The notes: generated from the letters alone by a model not told the origin. A stretch of 37,689 nucleotides of DNA from Actinomadura sp. CNU-125 (GCF_001942465.1 NZ_MKJY01000572.1:1-37689), one strand, 5' to 3'. Numbered from the stretch's first letter, positions 14,850-24,402 are shown. A program made the numbers and translations.

Positions 14850-16187
14850 ATGATCGGCGAAACGGCTCCCGGCGAGGGGCGCGGCACCGCGCTGCTGACC
14901 GACCGGTACGAGCTGACGATGCTGCAGGCGGCGCTGCGCAGCGGGACGGCCGGGCGCCGCGCCGTGTTCGAGGTGTTCGCCCGCAGCCTCCCGGCGGGAC
15001 GCCGCTACGGCGTCGTCGCGGGCACCGGGCGGATCCTCGACGCGATCGAGGCGTTCCGCTTCGGACCGGACGAACTGGACTGGCTCGCCTCGAACGGCAT
15101 CGTCGACGAACCCACGGCGCAATGGCTGGAGAAGTTCCGCTTCGCCGGGAACGTCTGGGGCTATCCCGAAGGCGACTGCTACTTCCCGGAATCGCCGATC
15201 CTGCGGGTCGAGGGGACGTTCGCCGAGGCGGTCCTGCTCGAAACGGTCGTGCTGTCGATCCTCAACCACGACTGCGCGATCGCGTCCGCCGCGTCCCGGA
15301 TGGTGCAGGCCGCGCAGGGCCGCCCCCTCATCGAGATGGGTTCGCGCCGCGCACATGAACGTTCGGCCGTCTCGTCGGCGCGCGCAGCCTACATCGCTGG
15401 GTTCGCCACCACGTCCAACCTCGAAGCCGGACGACTTTACGGTGTGCCCACAGCAGGCACGAGCGCGCACTCGTTCACGCTCCTGCACGACAGTGAACGG
15501 CACGCGTTCGAGGCGCAACTCGCGTCGCTGGGCGAATCCACGACGCTCCTCGTCGACACGTACGACGTCGAACGGGCCGTCCGGACCGCCGTCGAACTCG
15601 CCGGGCCCGCGCTCGGCGCCGTCCGGATCGACTCCGGCGACCTCGGGGTCATGGCCCGGCGCGTCCGCGACCAGCTCGACTCCCTCGGCGCGCGCGACAC
15701 CCGCATCGTCGTCACCGGCGACCTGGACGAGTACGGCATCGCCGCCCTCGCCGCCGCGCCCGTCGACGGCTACGGCGTCGGCACGTCCCTGGTCACCGGC
15801 TCCGGCGCCCCGACGGCCTCGCTGGTCTACAAGCTCGTCGCCCGCGCCGACGGCCCGGACGCCGACGCGCCGATGCGCCCGGTCGCGAAGCGGTCGGCGG
15901 GCAAGCCGAGCCGGGGCGGCCGCAAGGCCGCGGTGCGGCGCGTCGACCCGCACGGCACCGCCTACGCGGAGACGATCTCCACCGGGGTGCCCGCGCCCGG
16001 GCCCCGGGACCGCGTGCTGCAGGTCCCGCTCGTCCGGGACGGCGAGGTCGTCGGACGCGAGCCGCTGCGGGACGCGCGCGACCGGCACGCCCGCACGGTC
16101 GCGGAACTGCCCGCGACGGCCGTCCAGCTGTCGCGCGGCGAGCCCGCCCTGCCCACCGAGTTCGTCGACGACGGCCCACGCCCCTGA
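14850..16187 (+). CDS. pncB: Nicotinate phosphoribosyltransferase
   Basis: PncB converts nicotinate and PRPP to nicotinate mononucleotide in NAD salvage. The 445-aa product has the conserved start TALLTDRYELTMLQAALRSG, the phosphorylation-loop segment around SRRAHERSAV, TAGTSAHSFTLLHD and VRIDSGDL, then YGVGTSLVTG. ATG 14850 gives the N-terminal length usual in actinobacteria. GTG 14832 is an alternative: TAGGGT lies 7 nt before it, so a leaderless GTG start is possible. The C-terminal region from about 350 is Arg/Lys-rich (KRSAGKPSRGGRKAAVRRVD) as in homologues. pncA follows after 81 bp. Confidence 0.93.
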   Translation: MIGETAPGEGRGTALLTDRYELTMLQAALRSGTAGRRAVFEVFARSLPAGRRYGVVAGTGRILDAIEAFRFGPDELDWLASNGIVDEPTAQWLEKFRFAGNVWGYPEGDCYFPESPILRVEGTFAEAVLLETVVLSILNHDCAIASAASRMVQAAQGRPLIEMGSRRAHERSAVSSARAAYIAGFATTSNLEAGRLYGVPTAGTSAHSFTLLHDSERHAFEAQLASLGESTTLLVDTYDVERAVRTAVELAGPALGAVRIDSGDLGVMARRVRDQLDSLGARDTRIVVTGDLDEYGIAALAAAPVDGYGVGTSLVTGSGAPTASLVYKLVARADGPDADAPMRPVAKRSAGKPSRGGRKAAVRRVDPHGTAYAETISTGVPAPGPRDRVLQVPLVRDGEVVGREPLRDARDRHARTVAELPATAVQLSRGEPALPTEFVDDGPRP

Positions 16188-16268
16188 CCGGCGGTTCCGT
16201 CCCGTCCGGGACTGGGATAGCGTCCAAGATGTCGGGGGAGGATCCGCGGAACCGGGACGGGAGCGGTC

Positions 16269-16850
16269 ATGGGCAAGAAGGCTCTGATCATCGTGGACGT
16301 GCAGAACGACTTCTGTGAGGGCGGTTCCCTCGCCGTCGCGGGCGGCGCGGGCGTCGCCTCCGCCATCTCCGCGCACCTGACGGCCGGACGCGCCGAATAC
16401 GCGCACATCGTCGCCACCCGGGACTTCCACCTCGACCCGGGCGGGCACTTCTCCGACGAACCCGACTTCGTGGACACCTGGCCGCCGCACTGCGTGATCG
16501 GCACCCCGGGCGCCGACTTCCACGACAACCTCGCCCTCGCCGACATCGAGGCCGTGTTCAGCAAGGGCCGCGAGACCGCCGCCTACAGCGGCTTCGAGGG
16601 CGCCACCGACGACGACGTCCCGCTCGCCGACTGGCTCGCCGCCCACGGCGTCGACACCGTCGACGTCGTCGGCATCGCCACCGACCACTGCGTCCGCGCC
16701 ACCGCCGTCGACGCCGCCCGCGGCGGCCTGCGCACGACCGTCCTGCTCGACCTGACCGCCGGGGTCGCCAAGGAGACCACCGACCGGGCCCTGGACGAAC
16801 TGGCCCGGGAGGGCGTCGCGCTCGCCGGCGCACCGGTGGTGAAATCCTGA
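16269..16850 (+). CDS. pncA: Nicotinamidase
   Basis: PncA deamidates nicotinamide to nicotinate, which PncB then uses. The 193-aa isochorismatase-fold enzyme has the catalytic triad Asp10 (IIVDVQNDF), Lys99 (FSKGRE) and Cys141 (DHCVRAT), and the metal site Asp52, His54 and His60 in RDFHLDPGGHF. The cis-peptide region GIATDHCV is intact. ATG 16269 follows a GGGAGCGG stretch. It lies between pncB and the gluconokinase on the same strand, so it is probably part of a salvage unit. Confidence 0.95.
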   Translation: MGKKALIIVDVQNDFCEGGSLAVAGGAGVASAISAHLTAGRAEYAHIVATRDFHLDPGGHFSDEPDFVDTWPPHCVIGTPGADFHDNLALADIEAVFSKGRETAAYSGFEGATDDDVPLADWLAAHGVDTVDVVGIATDHCVRATAVDAARGGLRTTVLLDLTAGVAKETTDRALDELAREGVALAGAPVVKS

Positions 16851-16854
16851 AACC

Positions 16855-17372
16855 GTGGCAAATGACGTGAACCCCCCAGAAATCATCCTGGTCGCCGGTG
16901 TGTCCGGCAGCGGGAAGACCACCGTCGGCACCCTGCTCGCCGAACGCTCGGCTGGGACTACGCCGAGGCCGACGACTTCCACTCCCCCGAGAACATCGCC
17001 AAGATGCGCGCCGGGACGCCCCTCACCGACGCCGACCGCATGCCGTGGCTGCGCTCGATCGGCGACTGGATGGACGGCCGGATCCGCGCCGGGAAACCGG
17101 GCGTCGTCACCTGCTCGGCCCTCAAGCGCGTCTACCGCGACGTGCTGCTCGACGGCCGCGACTGCGTCCGGCTCGTCCTGCTGGACGGCGACCGCGACAC
17201 GATCGCCGCGCGGATGCGGGAGCGCAAGGGGCACTTCTTCAAGCCGGAGCTGCTCGACAGCCAGTTCGCCGACTACGAGCGGCCCGGCCCCGACGAGGAC
17301 ACGATCACCGTCCCCGTCACCGGGACGCCCGAGGAGATCGTCGACCGGATCCTGACGGCCGTCGGCCGCTGA
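16855..17372 (+). CDS. Gluconokinase, one-base frameshift in this sequence
   Basis: Gluconokinase phosphorylates gluconate to 6-phosphogluconate. The P-loop GVSGSGKTTVGTLLAER is in one frame; GWDYAEADDFHSPENIAKMR, the PLTDADRMPWL motif, CSALKRVYRDVLL and the C-terminal VTGTPEEIVDRIL are in the next. Adding one C near 16945-16947 (CGC-CTC-GGC) gives a normal enzyme of about 172 residues. Everything else is intact, so a sequencing deletion is more likely than decay. GTG 16855 begins 4 nt after the pncA stop. Confidence 0.88.
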
Positions 17373-17457
17373 CCCCCGCACGACCCGTCGCGCACCCATG
17401 CGGGGGGCGTACGGCGCGCGAGCACGCGGGCGGTTCCGTGGCCTCGGACGCGGCGCG

Positions 17458-19238
17458 TCAGCCGCGGCGGCGGGCGGCCCACTCGCGGATCTTCGCGATC
17501 CGGGCCCGGATCTCCTCCGCGCTCGCCTGCGCGACCGGCGGGCCGCCGCAGCTGCGGCGCAGCTCGTTGTGGATCACGCCCTGCGGCTGCCCGGTCCGGT
17601 GGTTCCAGGCGTTGACCAGGCCGTTCAGCTCGCGGCGCAGCGCGGCGATGTCCTCGGCGGCGGTCCGGTCGGCGCGGTCGGCGCGCGGGTCGCCCGTCTT
17701 GTTCTTGCGCACCCCCGCGAGCTGCTCCGCCTGCCGCTTGCGCAGCAGGGCCGACACCTGGTCGGGCTCCAGCAGCCCCGGGATGCCGAGGTACTCCTCC
17801 TCCTCGGCCGACCCGGGCGTCGCGTGCATGCCGAACTCGCCGCCGTCGTACAGCACCCGGTCGAACGTCGCGGACGCCTCGACCGTCTCGAACGGGAGCT
17901 CCTCCCCGACGTCCGGCGTGTCCTGCTTCTTGTTCGCCTCGGCGATGAGGTCGTCGTCCAGGCCGTCCTCGCGGACCGGACGGTCGAGCACGTGGTCGCG
18001 CTCCTCCTCCAGCTCGGCCGCGTGCCCCATCAGGGTCGGCACCGATGGCAGGAACACCGACGCCGTCTCGCCCCGCTTGCGCGCCCGGACGAAACGGCCG
18101 ATCGCCTGCGCGAAGAACAGCGGCGTGCTCGTCGACGTCGCGTACACGCCGACGGCCAGGCGCGGGATGTCGACGCCCTCCGACACCATCCGGACGGCGA
18201 CCATCCAGCGGTCCTCGGTCTCGCTGAACTGCTTGATCTTCTTCGACGCGCCCGGGTCGTCCGACAGGACGATCGTCGCGCCCTGGCCGGTCACCGCGCG
18301 CAGCATCTTCGCGTAGGCGCGCGCGGTCTCGTGGTCGGTCGCGATGACGAGGCCGCCCGCGTCCGGGATGGCCCGCCGCAGCTCGGTCAGCCGCCGGTCG
18401 GCGGCGGCGATGACCTGCTTGATCCAGTCGCCCTTCGGGTCCAGCGCCGCGCGCCACGCCTGCGCCGTCTGGTCCTGGGTGAGCGGCTCCCCGAGCGTCG
18501 CGGTGATCTCGTCGCCCGCGCGGGTGCGCCACCGCATCTCCCCCGCGTACGCCAGGAAGATCACCGGACGGACGACGCCGTCGGCCAGCGCGGGCCCGTA
18601 CCCGTAGGTGTAGTCGGCGCGGCTCCGCCGGATGCCGTCCGATCCCTCTTCGTACTCGACGAACGGGATGGGGTTGATGTCGGTCCGGAACGGGGTGCCC
18701 GACAGCGACAGCCGCCGCGCCGCCGGTTCGAACGCCTCCCGCACCGCGTCGCCCCACGACAGGCCGTCCCCGGCGTGGTGCACCTCGTCGAAGATCACGA
18801 GTGTTTTGCGGGTCTCCGTCCGGTTCCGGTGGAGCGCGGGACGGGCCGCGACCGTCGCGTACGTCACCGCGACGCCGTGGAAGTCCTTACCGACGGGACC
18901 GCTGCTGTTCTGCCACTCGGGGTCGAGCTTGATGCCGACCCGCGCCGCCGACTCGGCCCACTGCCGCTTCAGGTGCTCGGTGGGGCACACGACGGTCACC
19001 GACACGACGGCCCGCCGCTCCATCAGCTCGCGCGCCAGCCGCAGCGCGAACGTCGTCTTGCCCGCGCCGGGCGCGCGACGGCGAGGAAGTCGCGCGGGCC
19101 GGGCTGCTGCCCGTCGGTGCCGAAATAGGCTTCCAGCGCCTGCTGCTGCCAGGCGCGCAGGGACGACGCCGTCCCCCAGGCGGCCCGTTCGGGGAACGCG
19201 GGGGGCATGCTCGGTGCGGCGAAGGTGCTCACGGTCAT
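17458..19238 (-). CDS. DEAD/DEAH-box (SF2) helicase, one-base frameshift in this sequence
   Basis: The product (about 593 residues after correction) is a compact SF2 helicase. It has Walker A in PGAGKTTFALRLA, DEVH in FDEVHHAG, motif III SGTPFRTD, and QAIGRFVRARKRGETASVFL (motif VI) in the second RecA domain. The N-terminal 55 residues (AWQQQALEAYFGTDG, then RDFLAVA) are in a different frame; one missing base near 19069-19077 just before Walker A explains this. ATG 19238 is the true start. The C-terminal region has a Gly/Glu-rich linker and a helical end. Its nucleic-acid substrate is unknown. DUF3039 and helicase are commonly neighbours in actinomycetes. Confidence 0.9.
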
Positions 19239-19315
19239 AGCAGGCTACATACCAACACCGACAGATCGCGCCCCGCGGGCCCAACCTGTGCCGCGATCCA
19301 CACCGCGACCGGCCG

Positions 19316-19343
19316 ACACGCCCGGGCCCCGGCCCGGGCGTGT
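19316..19343. terminator. Strong 12-bp hairpin between DUF3039 and helicase genes
   Basis: ACACGCCCGGGC pairs perfectly with GCCCGGGCGTGT across a 4-nt loop. It lies 42 bp past the DUF3039 stop on the minus strand and before the helicase start, so it most likely ends the yqgE-DUF3039 transcript. No U-tract follows, which is usual here. Confidence 0.65.
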
Positions 19344-19384
19344 CCGGCGTGTCCGAGCGGGACGGGACGCGCGACCCTCGACGG

Positions 19385-19648
19385 TCAGTCGTCCTTCTTG
19401 TCCTTGCCGCCCTGCATGGATTCGTAAATCTCCTTGCATTCCGGGCACACCGGGTACTTCTTCGGGTCGCGGTTCGGCACCCACACCTTGCCGCAGAGGG
19501 CGATCACCGGCGTGCCGCTCACCGCGCTCTCGGTGATCTTCGCCTTCTTCACGTAATGGGCGAACCGCTCGTGGTCGCCGTCACCGTGCGACAGATCCGG
19601 CCGTACATCTGTCTGGGTGTCGCCGTCGGGAAGGATCTTCGTGCTCAC
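19385..19648 (-). CDS. DUF3039 family protein
   Basis: The 87-aa product has the family pattern: an acidic N-terminus, GDGDHERFAHYVKKAKITES, then GTPVIALCGKVWVPNRDPKK and PVCPECKEIYE. One cysteine in ALCGK and the CPEC pair suggest a small zinc site. Function is unknown. GTG 19648 is preferred because AAGGTG lies 6 nt upstream; the GTG at 19657 would place that site next to the start. It follows yqgE after 10 bp on the same strand, suggesting co-transcription. The tail is a Lys/Asp run. Confidence 0.85.
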   Translation of the reverse strand: MSTKILPDGDTQTDVRPDLSHGDGDHERFAHYVKKAKITESAVSGTPVIALCGKVWVPNRDPKKYPVCPECKEIYESMQGGKDKKDD

Positions 19649-19658
19649 GTCATTCACC

Positions 19659-20246
19659 TTAATTCAGGGTCGGGTCCTCAGGGTACGTGGAGACGAACGC
19701 CAGGTCGCCGCCCTGCCTGCGCAGGACGTTCTGCCACAACCGGTCAGGGTCGGAGTCGAACACGTCGCCGGCCTCGGCGGGCACCAGGTACCACGCGCCC
19801 TCCTCGACCTCCGTGCGCAACTGCCCGGCGGACCAGCCGGCGTAGCCCGCGAACACCCGCAGCTGCAGCAGTTCGGCCGCCAGCAGGCCCGGCGGGGCCT
19901 CCAGGTCGACGAGGCCGACGCGGGAGACCTCGGCGCCGCCGTCGAGGGCGCGCCAGCCGAGCGGCTCGTCCTCGCCCGGGAGGCGGGCGAGGGCGAGGGC
20001 GTTGTCGAGCGCCACGGGCCCGCCCTGGAACACCACGGACGGTCCGGTGACGAGTTCGGCCCACGGCGGGAGCACGCGGTCGACCGGGACCTCGGTCGGC
20101 CGGTTGAGGACGACGCCGAGCGTGCCGCCGTCGAAGTCGTGCTCGACCAGCAGGACCACGCTGCGCTTGAAGTTGGGATCCTCCAGCTGAGGGGTCGCGA
20201 CGAGCAGTAGCCCCACCCTGATGCCGTCTTCCATGGGTTCCATCAT
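19659..20246 (-). CDS. YqgE/AlgH family protein (UPF0301)
   Basis: The 195-aa product shows the UPF0301 pattern: GLLLVATPQLEDPNFKRSVV, LVEHDFDGGTLGVVLNRPTE, VFQGGPV and LRVFAGYAGWSAGQLRTEVE, then WYLVPAEAGDVF. Its role is unknown; AlgH was named from Pseudomonas alginate regulation, which need not apply here. The start is uncertain among three close ATGs (20246, 20243 and 20234), none with a strong ribosome site. Confidence 0.93.
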   Translation of the reverse strand: MMEPMEDGIRVGLLLVATPQLEDPNFKRSVVLLVEHDFDGGTLGVVLNRPTEVPVDRVLPPWAELVTGPSVVFQGGPVALDNALALARLPGEDEPLGWRALDGGAEVSRVGLVDLEAPPGLLAAELLQLRVFAGYAGWSAGQLRTEVEEGAWYLVPAEAGDVFDSDPDRLWQNVLRRQGGDLAFVSTYPEDPTLN

Positions 20247-20489
20247 GCGTTGCGCCGACCCCCGGCGGCACGTCTCCTCTCGCGTTGGCGTCTCTGATCG
20301 GTAGAACGAATCCGACCAGTCATATCGTCCGTGGTCGAGACACCGACAAACCCGTCGTCGGGCGGCGGATTCCGACCCGAGCGGTGAGCAAGTCGAGCAT
20401 TTCTATCGACGGGCGGCGAGAGCACGCGTTAAGAATGACGTAGGAACATCGGCCGCCCGCGGCGTCGCGCGGGCCCGGGGAGGACAGCG
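20247..20489. other. Divergent promoter region, yqgE and LPxTG gene
   Basis: This 243-bp gap is less GC-rich than its flanks. A stretch near 20429-20448 (TTAAGAATGACGTAGGAAC) looks like promoter sequence for the plus-strand surface-protein gene; the sigma factor cannot be named. GGAGGA shortly before 20490 is its ribosome site. No gene is supported here. Confidence 0.45.
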
Positions 20490-21146
20490 ATGCAGTTGCC
20501 CAGGCTCGTTATCGCCGCCGTGTTCTTCGCCCTCGCGGCGCTGATCGCGATCCCCTCGCTGATCGGGGACGACTCACAGGCCGCGGCGCCCGCGTCGAGC
20601 CGGACGACCGAGCCGTCCCCGTCGGGCTCGGCGTCGCCGTCCGGATCGGCGAGCGAGTCGCCGAAGCCGTCCGACAAGCCGTCCGAGAAGCCGTCGAAGC
20701 AGCCGGCCGCCGGAGGCGGCGCGGCGCTGACGGCGGAGATCGGGTCGGTGTCGTGCCCGGCGCGGACGGTGCCCGTGCGGATCCGCAACACCGGTTCGCG
20801 GCCCGCCGACTTCAGCATCGAGAAGAACGACGACACCGCCGCGGTCCCCGGACGGCTCGGCGCGGGCGAGTCGCGGACCGTGGACGTCGAGGTCCGCGAG
20901 GACCGCCGCACCCAGGTGCGGGTCGCGTGGGCGAACGAGCGGATCGCGGCCGAGACCGTCGAGGCGAACTGCACCGGCGCGGGGGCGCCCGGCGACGACC
21001 CGTCCGAACTGCCCTACACCGGCCAGGACGACGGGCTGCTGTGGGCGCGCGGCGCCACCGCCTTCGCCGCCCTGGTCACCGGCCTGATCATCTTCTGGTA
21101 CGGGGGCGTGTGGCCGCGCCGCAAGGAGAAGATGCTGGAGAAGTAG
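20490..21146 (+). CDS. Predicted sortase-anchored surface protein (LPYTG)
   Basis: The 218-aa product has an N-terminal signal/anchor helix (LVIAAVFFALAALIAIPSLI), a Ser/Pro/Lys-rich spacer with SESPKPSDKPSEKPSKQP (about 40-75), a single folded domain of about 80 residues with two cysteines (VSCPAR and EANCTG), and a sorting signal: LPYTG at 174-178, a hydrophobic segment and the basic tail RRKEKMLEK. Sortase cleavage between Thr and Gly and attachment to the cell wall are inferred; no sortase gene lies in the window. The folded part resembles a small beta-sandwich. ATG 20490 has GGAGGA upstream. Confidence 0.8.
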   Translation: MQLPRLVIAAVFFALAALIAIPSLIGDDSQAAAPASSRTTEPSPSGSASPSGSASESPKPSDKPSEKPSKQPAAGGGAALTAEIGSVSCPARTVPVRIRNTGSRPADFSIEKNDDTAAVPGRLGAGESRTVDVEVREDRRTQVRVAWANERIAAETVEANCTGAGAPGDDPSELPYTGQDDGLLWARGATAFAALVTGLIIFWYGGVWPRRKEKMLEK

Positions 21147-21149
21147 GCG

Positions 21150-22552
21150 TCACGCCTCCGTGCGGGGCCGCCCGCCGGCCGCCTCCCGGACGGCGCCCGC
21201 GACGCGGGAGCTGACGTCCGGGTGGAACACGCTCGGGACGATGTAGTTCGGGCCGATCTCCTCCGGCGTGACCACCTCGGCGAGCGCGGCGGCGGCCGCG
21301 GCGAGCATGTCGAGGGTGACGCCGTCCGCCTGGGCGTCGAGGAGGCCGCGGAAGACACCGGGGAACGCCAGCACGTTGTTGATCTGGTTCGGGTAGTCGC
21401 TGCGGCCGGTCGCGACGACGGCGGCGTGCTCGCGCGCCTCGTCCGGCGACACCTCCGGCTCCGGGTTGGCGAGCGCGAAGACGATCGCGCCGTCGTTCAT
21501 CGTCGCGATGTCGTCGCCGGTGAGGATGCCGGGGGCGGACACGCCGACGAACACGTCGGCGTCCTTGACGGCGCCGCGCAGGTCGCCCGCGTAGCCGTCG
21601 GCGTTGGTGTTCTCGGCGATCCAGCGCAGCGAGTCGTCGAGGTCGTCGCGGCCCCGGTGCACGGCACCGAGATAGTCGCAGACGATCAGGTCGCGGGCGC
21701 CGCGTGCATCAGCAGCTTCAGGATCGCGCTGCCCGCGGCGCCCGCGCCCGCCATCGTGATGCGGACGGACGACAGGTCCTTGCCGACGACGCGCAGCGCG
21801 TTCGTCAGCGCGGCCAGCACGCAGATCGCGGTGCCGTGCTGGTCGTCGTGGAAGACGGGGATGTCGAGGAGCCCGCGCAGCCGGGCCTCGACCTCGAAGC
21901 AGCGGGGCGCGGAGATGTCTTCGAGGTTGATGCCGCCGAACGCGGGCGCGAGGATCTGCACGGTCCGGACGATCTCGTCGGTGTCCTGCGTGTCGAGGCA
22001 GATCGGCCACGCGTCGATCCCGGCGAACCGCTTGAACAGGGCCGCCTTGCCCTCCATGACCGGCAGCGCGGCCTCCGGGCCGATGTTGCCGAGACCGAGG
22101 ACGGCCGAACCGTCGGTGACGACGGCGACGCTGTTGCGTTTGATCGTCAGCCGCCGGACGTCCTCGGGGTTGCGGGCGATCGCGAGGGACACGCGCGCGA
22201 CGCCGGGCGTGTAGGCCATCGACAGCTCGTCGCGGTTGCGCAGCGGCACCTTCGACGACATCTCGATCTTGCCGCCGAGGTGCATCAGGAACGTGCGGTC
22301 GCTGACCTTGTGGATCTTGATGGCGTCGAGCTGCTCCAGCGCGGCGGCGATCGCCTCGGCGTGCTGGGTGTCGCGGGTCGCGATCGTCACGTCGATGCGG
22401 AGCGTCTCGTGCCCGGCGGTGTTCACGTCGAGCGCTGTGACGATGCCGCCCGCGTTCTCCACCACGTGGGTGATCTGGCTTACGGCCTTTCCACCGGCCG
22501 GAACCTCCAGCCGGACGGTGATGGAGTACGAAACGCTGGGCACGCTCGCCAC
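21150..22552 (-). CDS. NAD-dependent malic enzyme with ACT domain, one-base frameshift
   Basis: Malic enzyme oxidatively decarboxylates malate to pyruvate. The protein (about 467 residues after correction) starts with an ACT-like regulatory domain (SYSITVRLEVPAGGKAVSQI), then MAYTPGVARVSLAI, TDGSAVLGLGNIGPEAALPV, the catalytic FHDDQHGTAI and the NAD-binding ITMAGAGAAGSAILKLLMHA. At about 21697-21705 the frame changes; one added G after LLMHA continues with ARDLIVCDYLGAVHRGRDDL and FALANPEPEVSPDEA. Only this one base is wrong. GTG 22552 has GAGGGAGC upstream. Confidence 0.92.
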
Positions 22553-22649
22553 GACAGCTGCTCCCTCTGTAACCGGGTATGTCCGTGTCCCGGACGCGCC
22601 CGCGATCGGCGCGGCACGCCGGGGGCCGCACCCGGACGGCCCGCGGTGC

Positions 22650-23342
22650 TCAGATCGTCCCCGCCGCGGCGACGACGAGGTCGACGGCGGCGGGCACGGG
22701 CAGCCTCGTGGTGTCGATCACGAGGTGATAGAGCCGCGGATCGGCGGGATCGGCCCCGTAGAAGTGCTTCACGTAGGCCGTTCGGGCGCGGTCGTTGTCC
22801 ACGAGCATACGCTCCGCTTCGCGGTACGGCGTCCCGCTCGGTGCACTCGCGTCCCTGTTCGGGGGCATCTCGGCGGCCGCCCGCACCAGCCGGCGCTCCC
22901 GCGCCCCGTCCAGCCGCACGTGCAGCGCGTCCGTCCGGTCGGCCAGGACGAGCGCGCCCGCGCGCCCGAGGACGACGCAGCCCCCGTCGGCCGCGCGCCG
23001 GATCACGTTCTCGGTGTGGGCGGTGAACTCCTCGGGCGGGACGAGTTCGCGGTTCGGCAGGTGGACCTCCATGCCGTTCAGCGCGACGCTCGGGAGCCGC
23101 GCCGCCCCGGCGAGGATCCGGCCGAGGCCGCTCTCGGCGCGCCCGTCGTGGGCGAGGGCCTCGCGCAGCGTGCAGCCGATCTCGCTCGCGACGACCTCGG
23201 GAATCGCGCGGTCGACGAACGGCAGCCGCAGGCGCTCCGCCACGGCGGGGCCGACGAGTGCGCCGGCCGCACCGAACGCGGCGGAGATGGTCACGATCCG
23301 GGCGGCCACGTACCGTTCATGCCCGTTTTGGGCGTCCGTCAC
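22650..23342 (-). CDS. Cytidylate kinase-like family protein
   Basis: The 230-aa product fits the cytidylate-kinase-like family (AAK-6 type): IVTISAAFGAAGALVGPAVA, the helix AERLRLPFVDRAIPEVVASE, CVVLGRAGALVLADRTDALH, VRLDGARERRLVRAAAEM and HLVIDTTRLPVPAAVDLV. The P-loop usually reads GSGGSEIG; here it is GAAGALVG, so nucleotide binding may be altered or lost. YREAERMLVDNDRARTAYVK is the family's central helix. GTG 23342 is a provisional start with a weak ribosome site. It lies in a run of minus-strand genes but has 97 bp to malic enzyme. Confidence 0.8.
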   Translation of the reverse strand: MTDAQNGHERYVAARIVTISAAFGAAGALVGPAVAERLRLPFVDRAIPEVVASEIGCTLREALAHDGRAESGLGRILAGAARLPSVALNGMEVHLPNRELVPPEEFTAHTENVIRRAADGGCVVLGRAGALVLADRTDALHVRLDGARERRLVRAAAEMPPNRDASAPSGTPYREAERMLVDNDRARTAYVKHFYGADPADPRLYHLVIDTTRLPVPAAVDLVVAAAGTI

Positions 23343-23379
23343 CGCACGGGGACCGTCGAACCGGCCGTCGAGCGACCGC

Positions 23380-23416
23380 CGGACCCGTTCGCGGGCCCGT
23401 TCGTCGGACCCGTTCG
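23380..23416. repeat. Three tandem 12-bp repeats
   Basis: CGGACCCGTTCG, CGGGCCCGTTCG and CGGACCCGTTCG follow each other at 23380, 23392 and 23405 (one extra T before the third), just downstream of the thioredoxin-TPR gene. They are non-coding and probably arose by slippage. Confidence 0.5.
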
Positions 23417-23436
23417 TGCTTACCGCCGTCCGTCCG

Positions 23437-24402
23437 TCAGAACAGGGCGGACTGCAGCGAGCGGCGCGCCTTGCCCACGCGCGGGTCGTCCGGCGGGATC
23501 AGATCGAACAGGGACAGCAGGTGCTTGCGCGCCGCGTCCCGGTCGTCGCCCGCGCTCGCCCGGACCGCCGCGATCAGCCGCGCGAACGCCTCGTCGACGC
23601 GCCCCGACATCATCTCCACGTCGGCCGCGCCGATCTGCGCCTGCACGTCGCCGGGCTTGGCCTGCCCCTCCTGGAGCGCGCGCTCGGGGTCGAGCGCCTG
23701 CACCCGCAGGCTCAGCTCGACGAGCCCGAGGCCCTGCTTGGCCTGCGCGTCGCGCGGGTTCTGCGCCAGCAGCCGCTCGAACGCCGTCTTCGCCGCGTCC
23801 AGGTCGCCGCGCTGCAGGGCGTCCTCGGCTTCGGCGTACGGCGAGTCGACCGGCGGCTGGGCGGGCTGCTCCGCGCCGGGCTCGCCCTCGGGCGCGTCCG
23901 GGAGGATGCCCTCCTTGCGCAGCACGTCGAAGAGCTGGTCGATGGCCTCCCGCACCTGCGGCTCGGGCGCGGCGCCGTTCAGGAACGGCAGCAGCTGCCC
24001 GCCGACGACCGCCGCGACGAACGGGATGCCCTGGACGCCCATCTGCTGCATGTAGGCGGCGAGCTGCTGGTTCGCGTCGATGTCGACCTTGGCGAGCACC
24101 CACTTCCCGGCCGCCTCTTCGGCGAGCTTCTCCAGGATGGGCCCGAGCTGCTTGCAGGGCTGACACCAGTCGGCCCAGAAGTCGACGAGGACGGGCACGC
24201 TCTGCGAGCGCTCCACCACGTCGACGTTGAACGTCTCGTCCGTCACGTCGAGGACGTACTGCCCGCCGGCCCCGCCCGCGCCCGCGGACGCGGTGCCGCC
24301 GCCCGCCTGCGCCTGCGCCCGGCGTTCCTGCTGCTTCCTGGTGGCCGCCTGGCGAGCGCCCAGGTCGATGGCCCCGTGCAACGAAAAGTCCCGAGAAGGC
24401 AT
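23437..24402 (-). CDS. Thioredoxin-TPR co-chaperone protein (YbbN/CnoX-like)
   Basis: The 321-aa product has a Gly/Ala/Gln-rich N-terminus, a thioredoxin domain at about 50-155 with VDFWADWCQPCKQLGP (Cys80 and Cys83; CQPC instead of CGPC) and the cis-Pro region GVQGIPFVAAV, then a Pro/Glu-rich linker (about 165-185). The C-terminal tetratricopeptide-like helices include AKTAFERLLAQNPRDAQAKQ and EALARL-type repeats ending VGKARRSLQSALF. Proteins of this type hold unfolded or oxidised clients for chaperones. ATG 24402 matches the FSLHGAIDLGAR start usual in actinobacteria; ATG 24420 is in frame but less likely. Confidence 0.9.
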   Translation of the reverse strand: MPSRDFSLHGAIDLGARQAATRKQQERRAQAQAGGGTASAGAGGAGGQYVLDVTDETFNVDVVERSQSVPVLVDFWADWCQPCKQLGPILEKLAEEAAGKWVLAKVDIDANQQLAAYMQQMGVQGIPFVAAVVGGQLLPFLNGAAPEPQVREAIDQLFDVLRKEGILPDAPEGEPGAEQPAQPPVDSPYAEAEDALQRGDLDAAKTAFERLLAQNPRDAQAKQGLGLVELSLRVQALDPERALQEGQAKPGDVQAQIGAADVEMMSGRVDEAFARLIAAVRASAGDDRDAARKHLLSLFDLIPPDDPRVGKARRSLQSALF

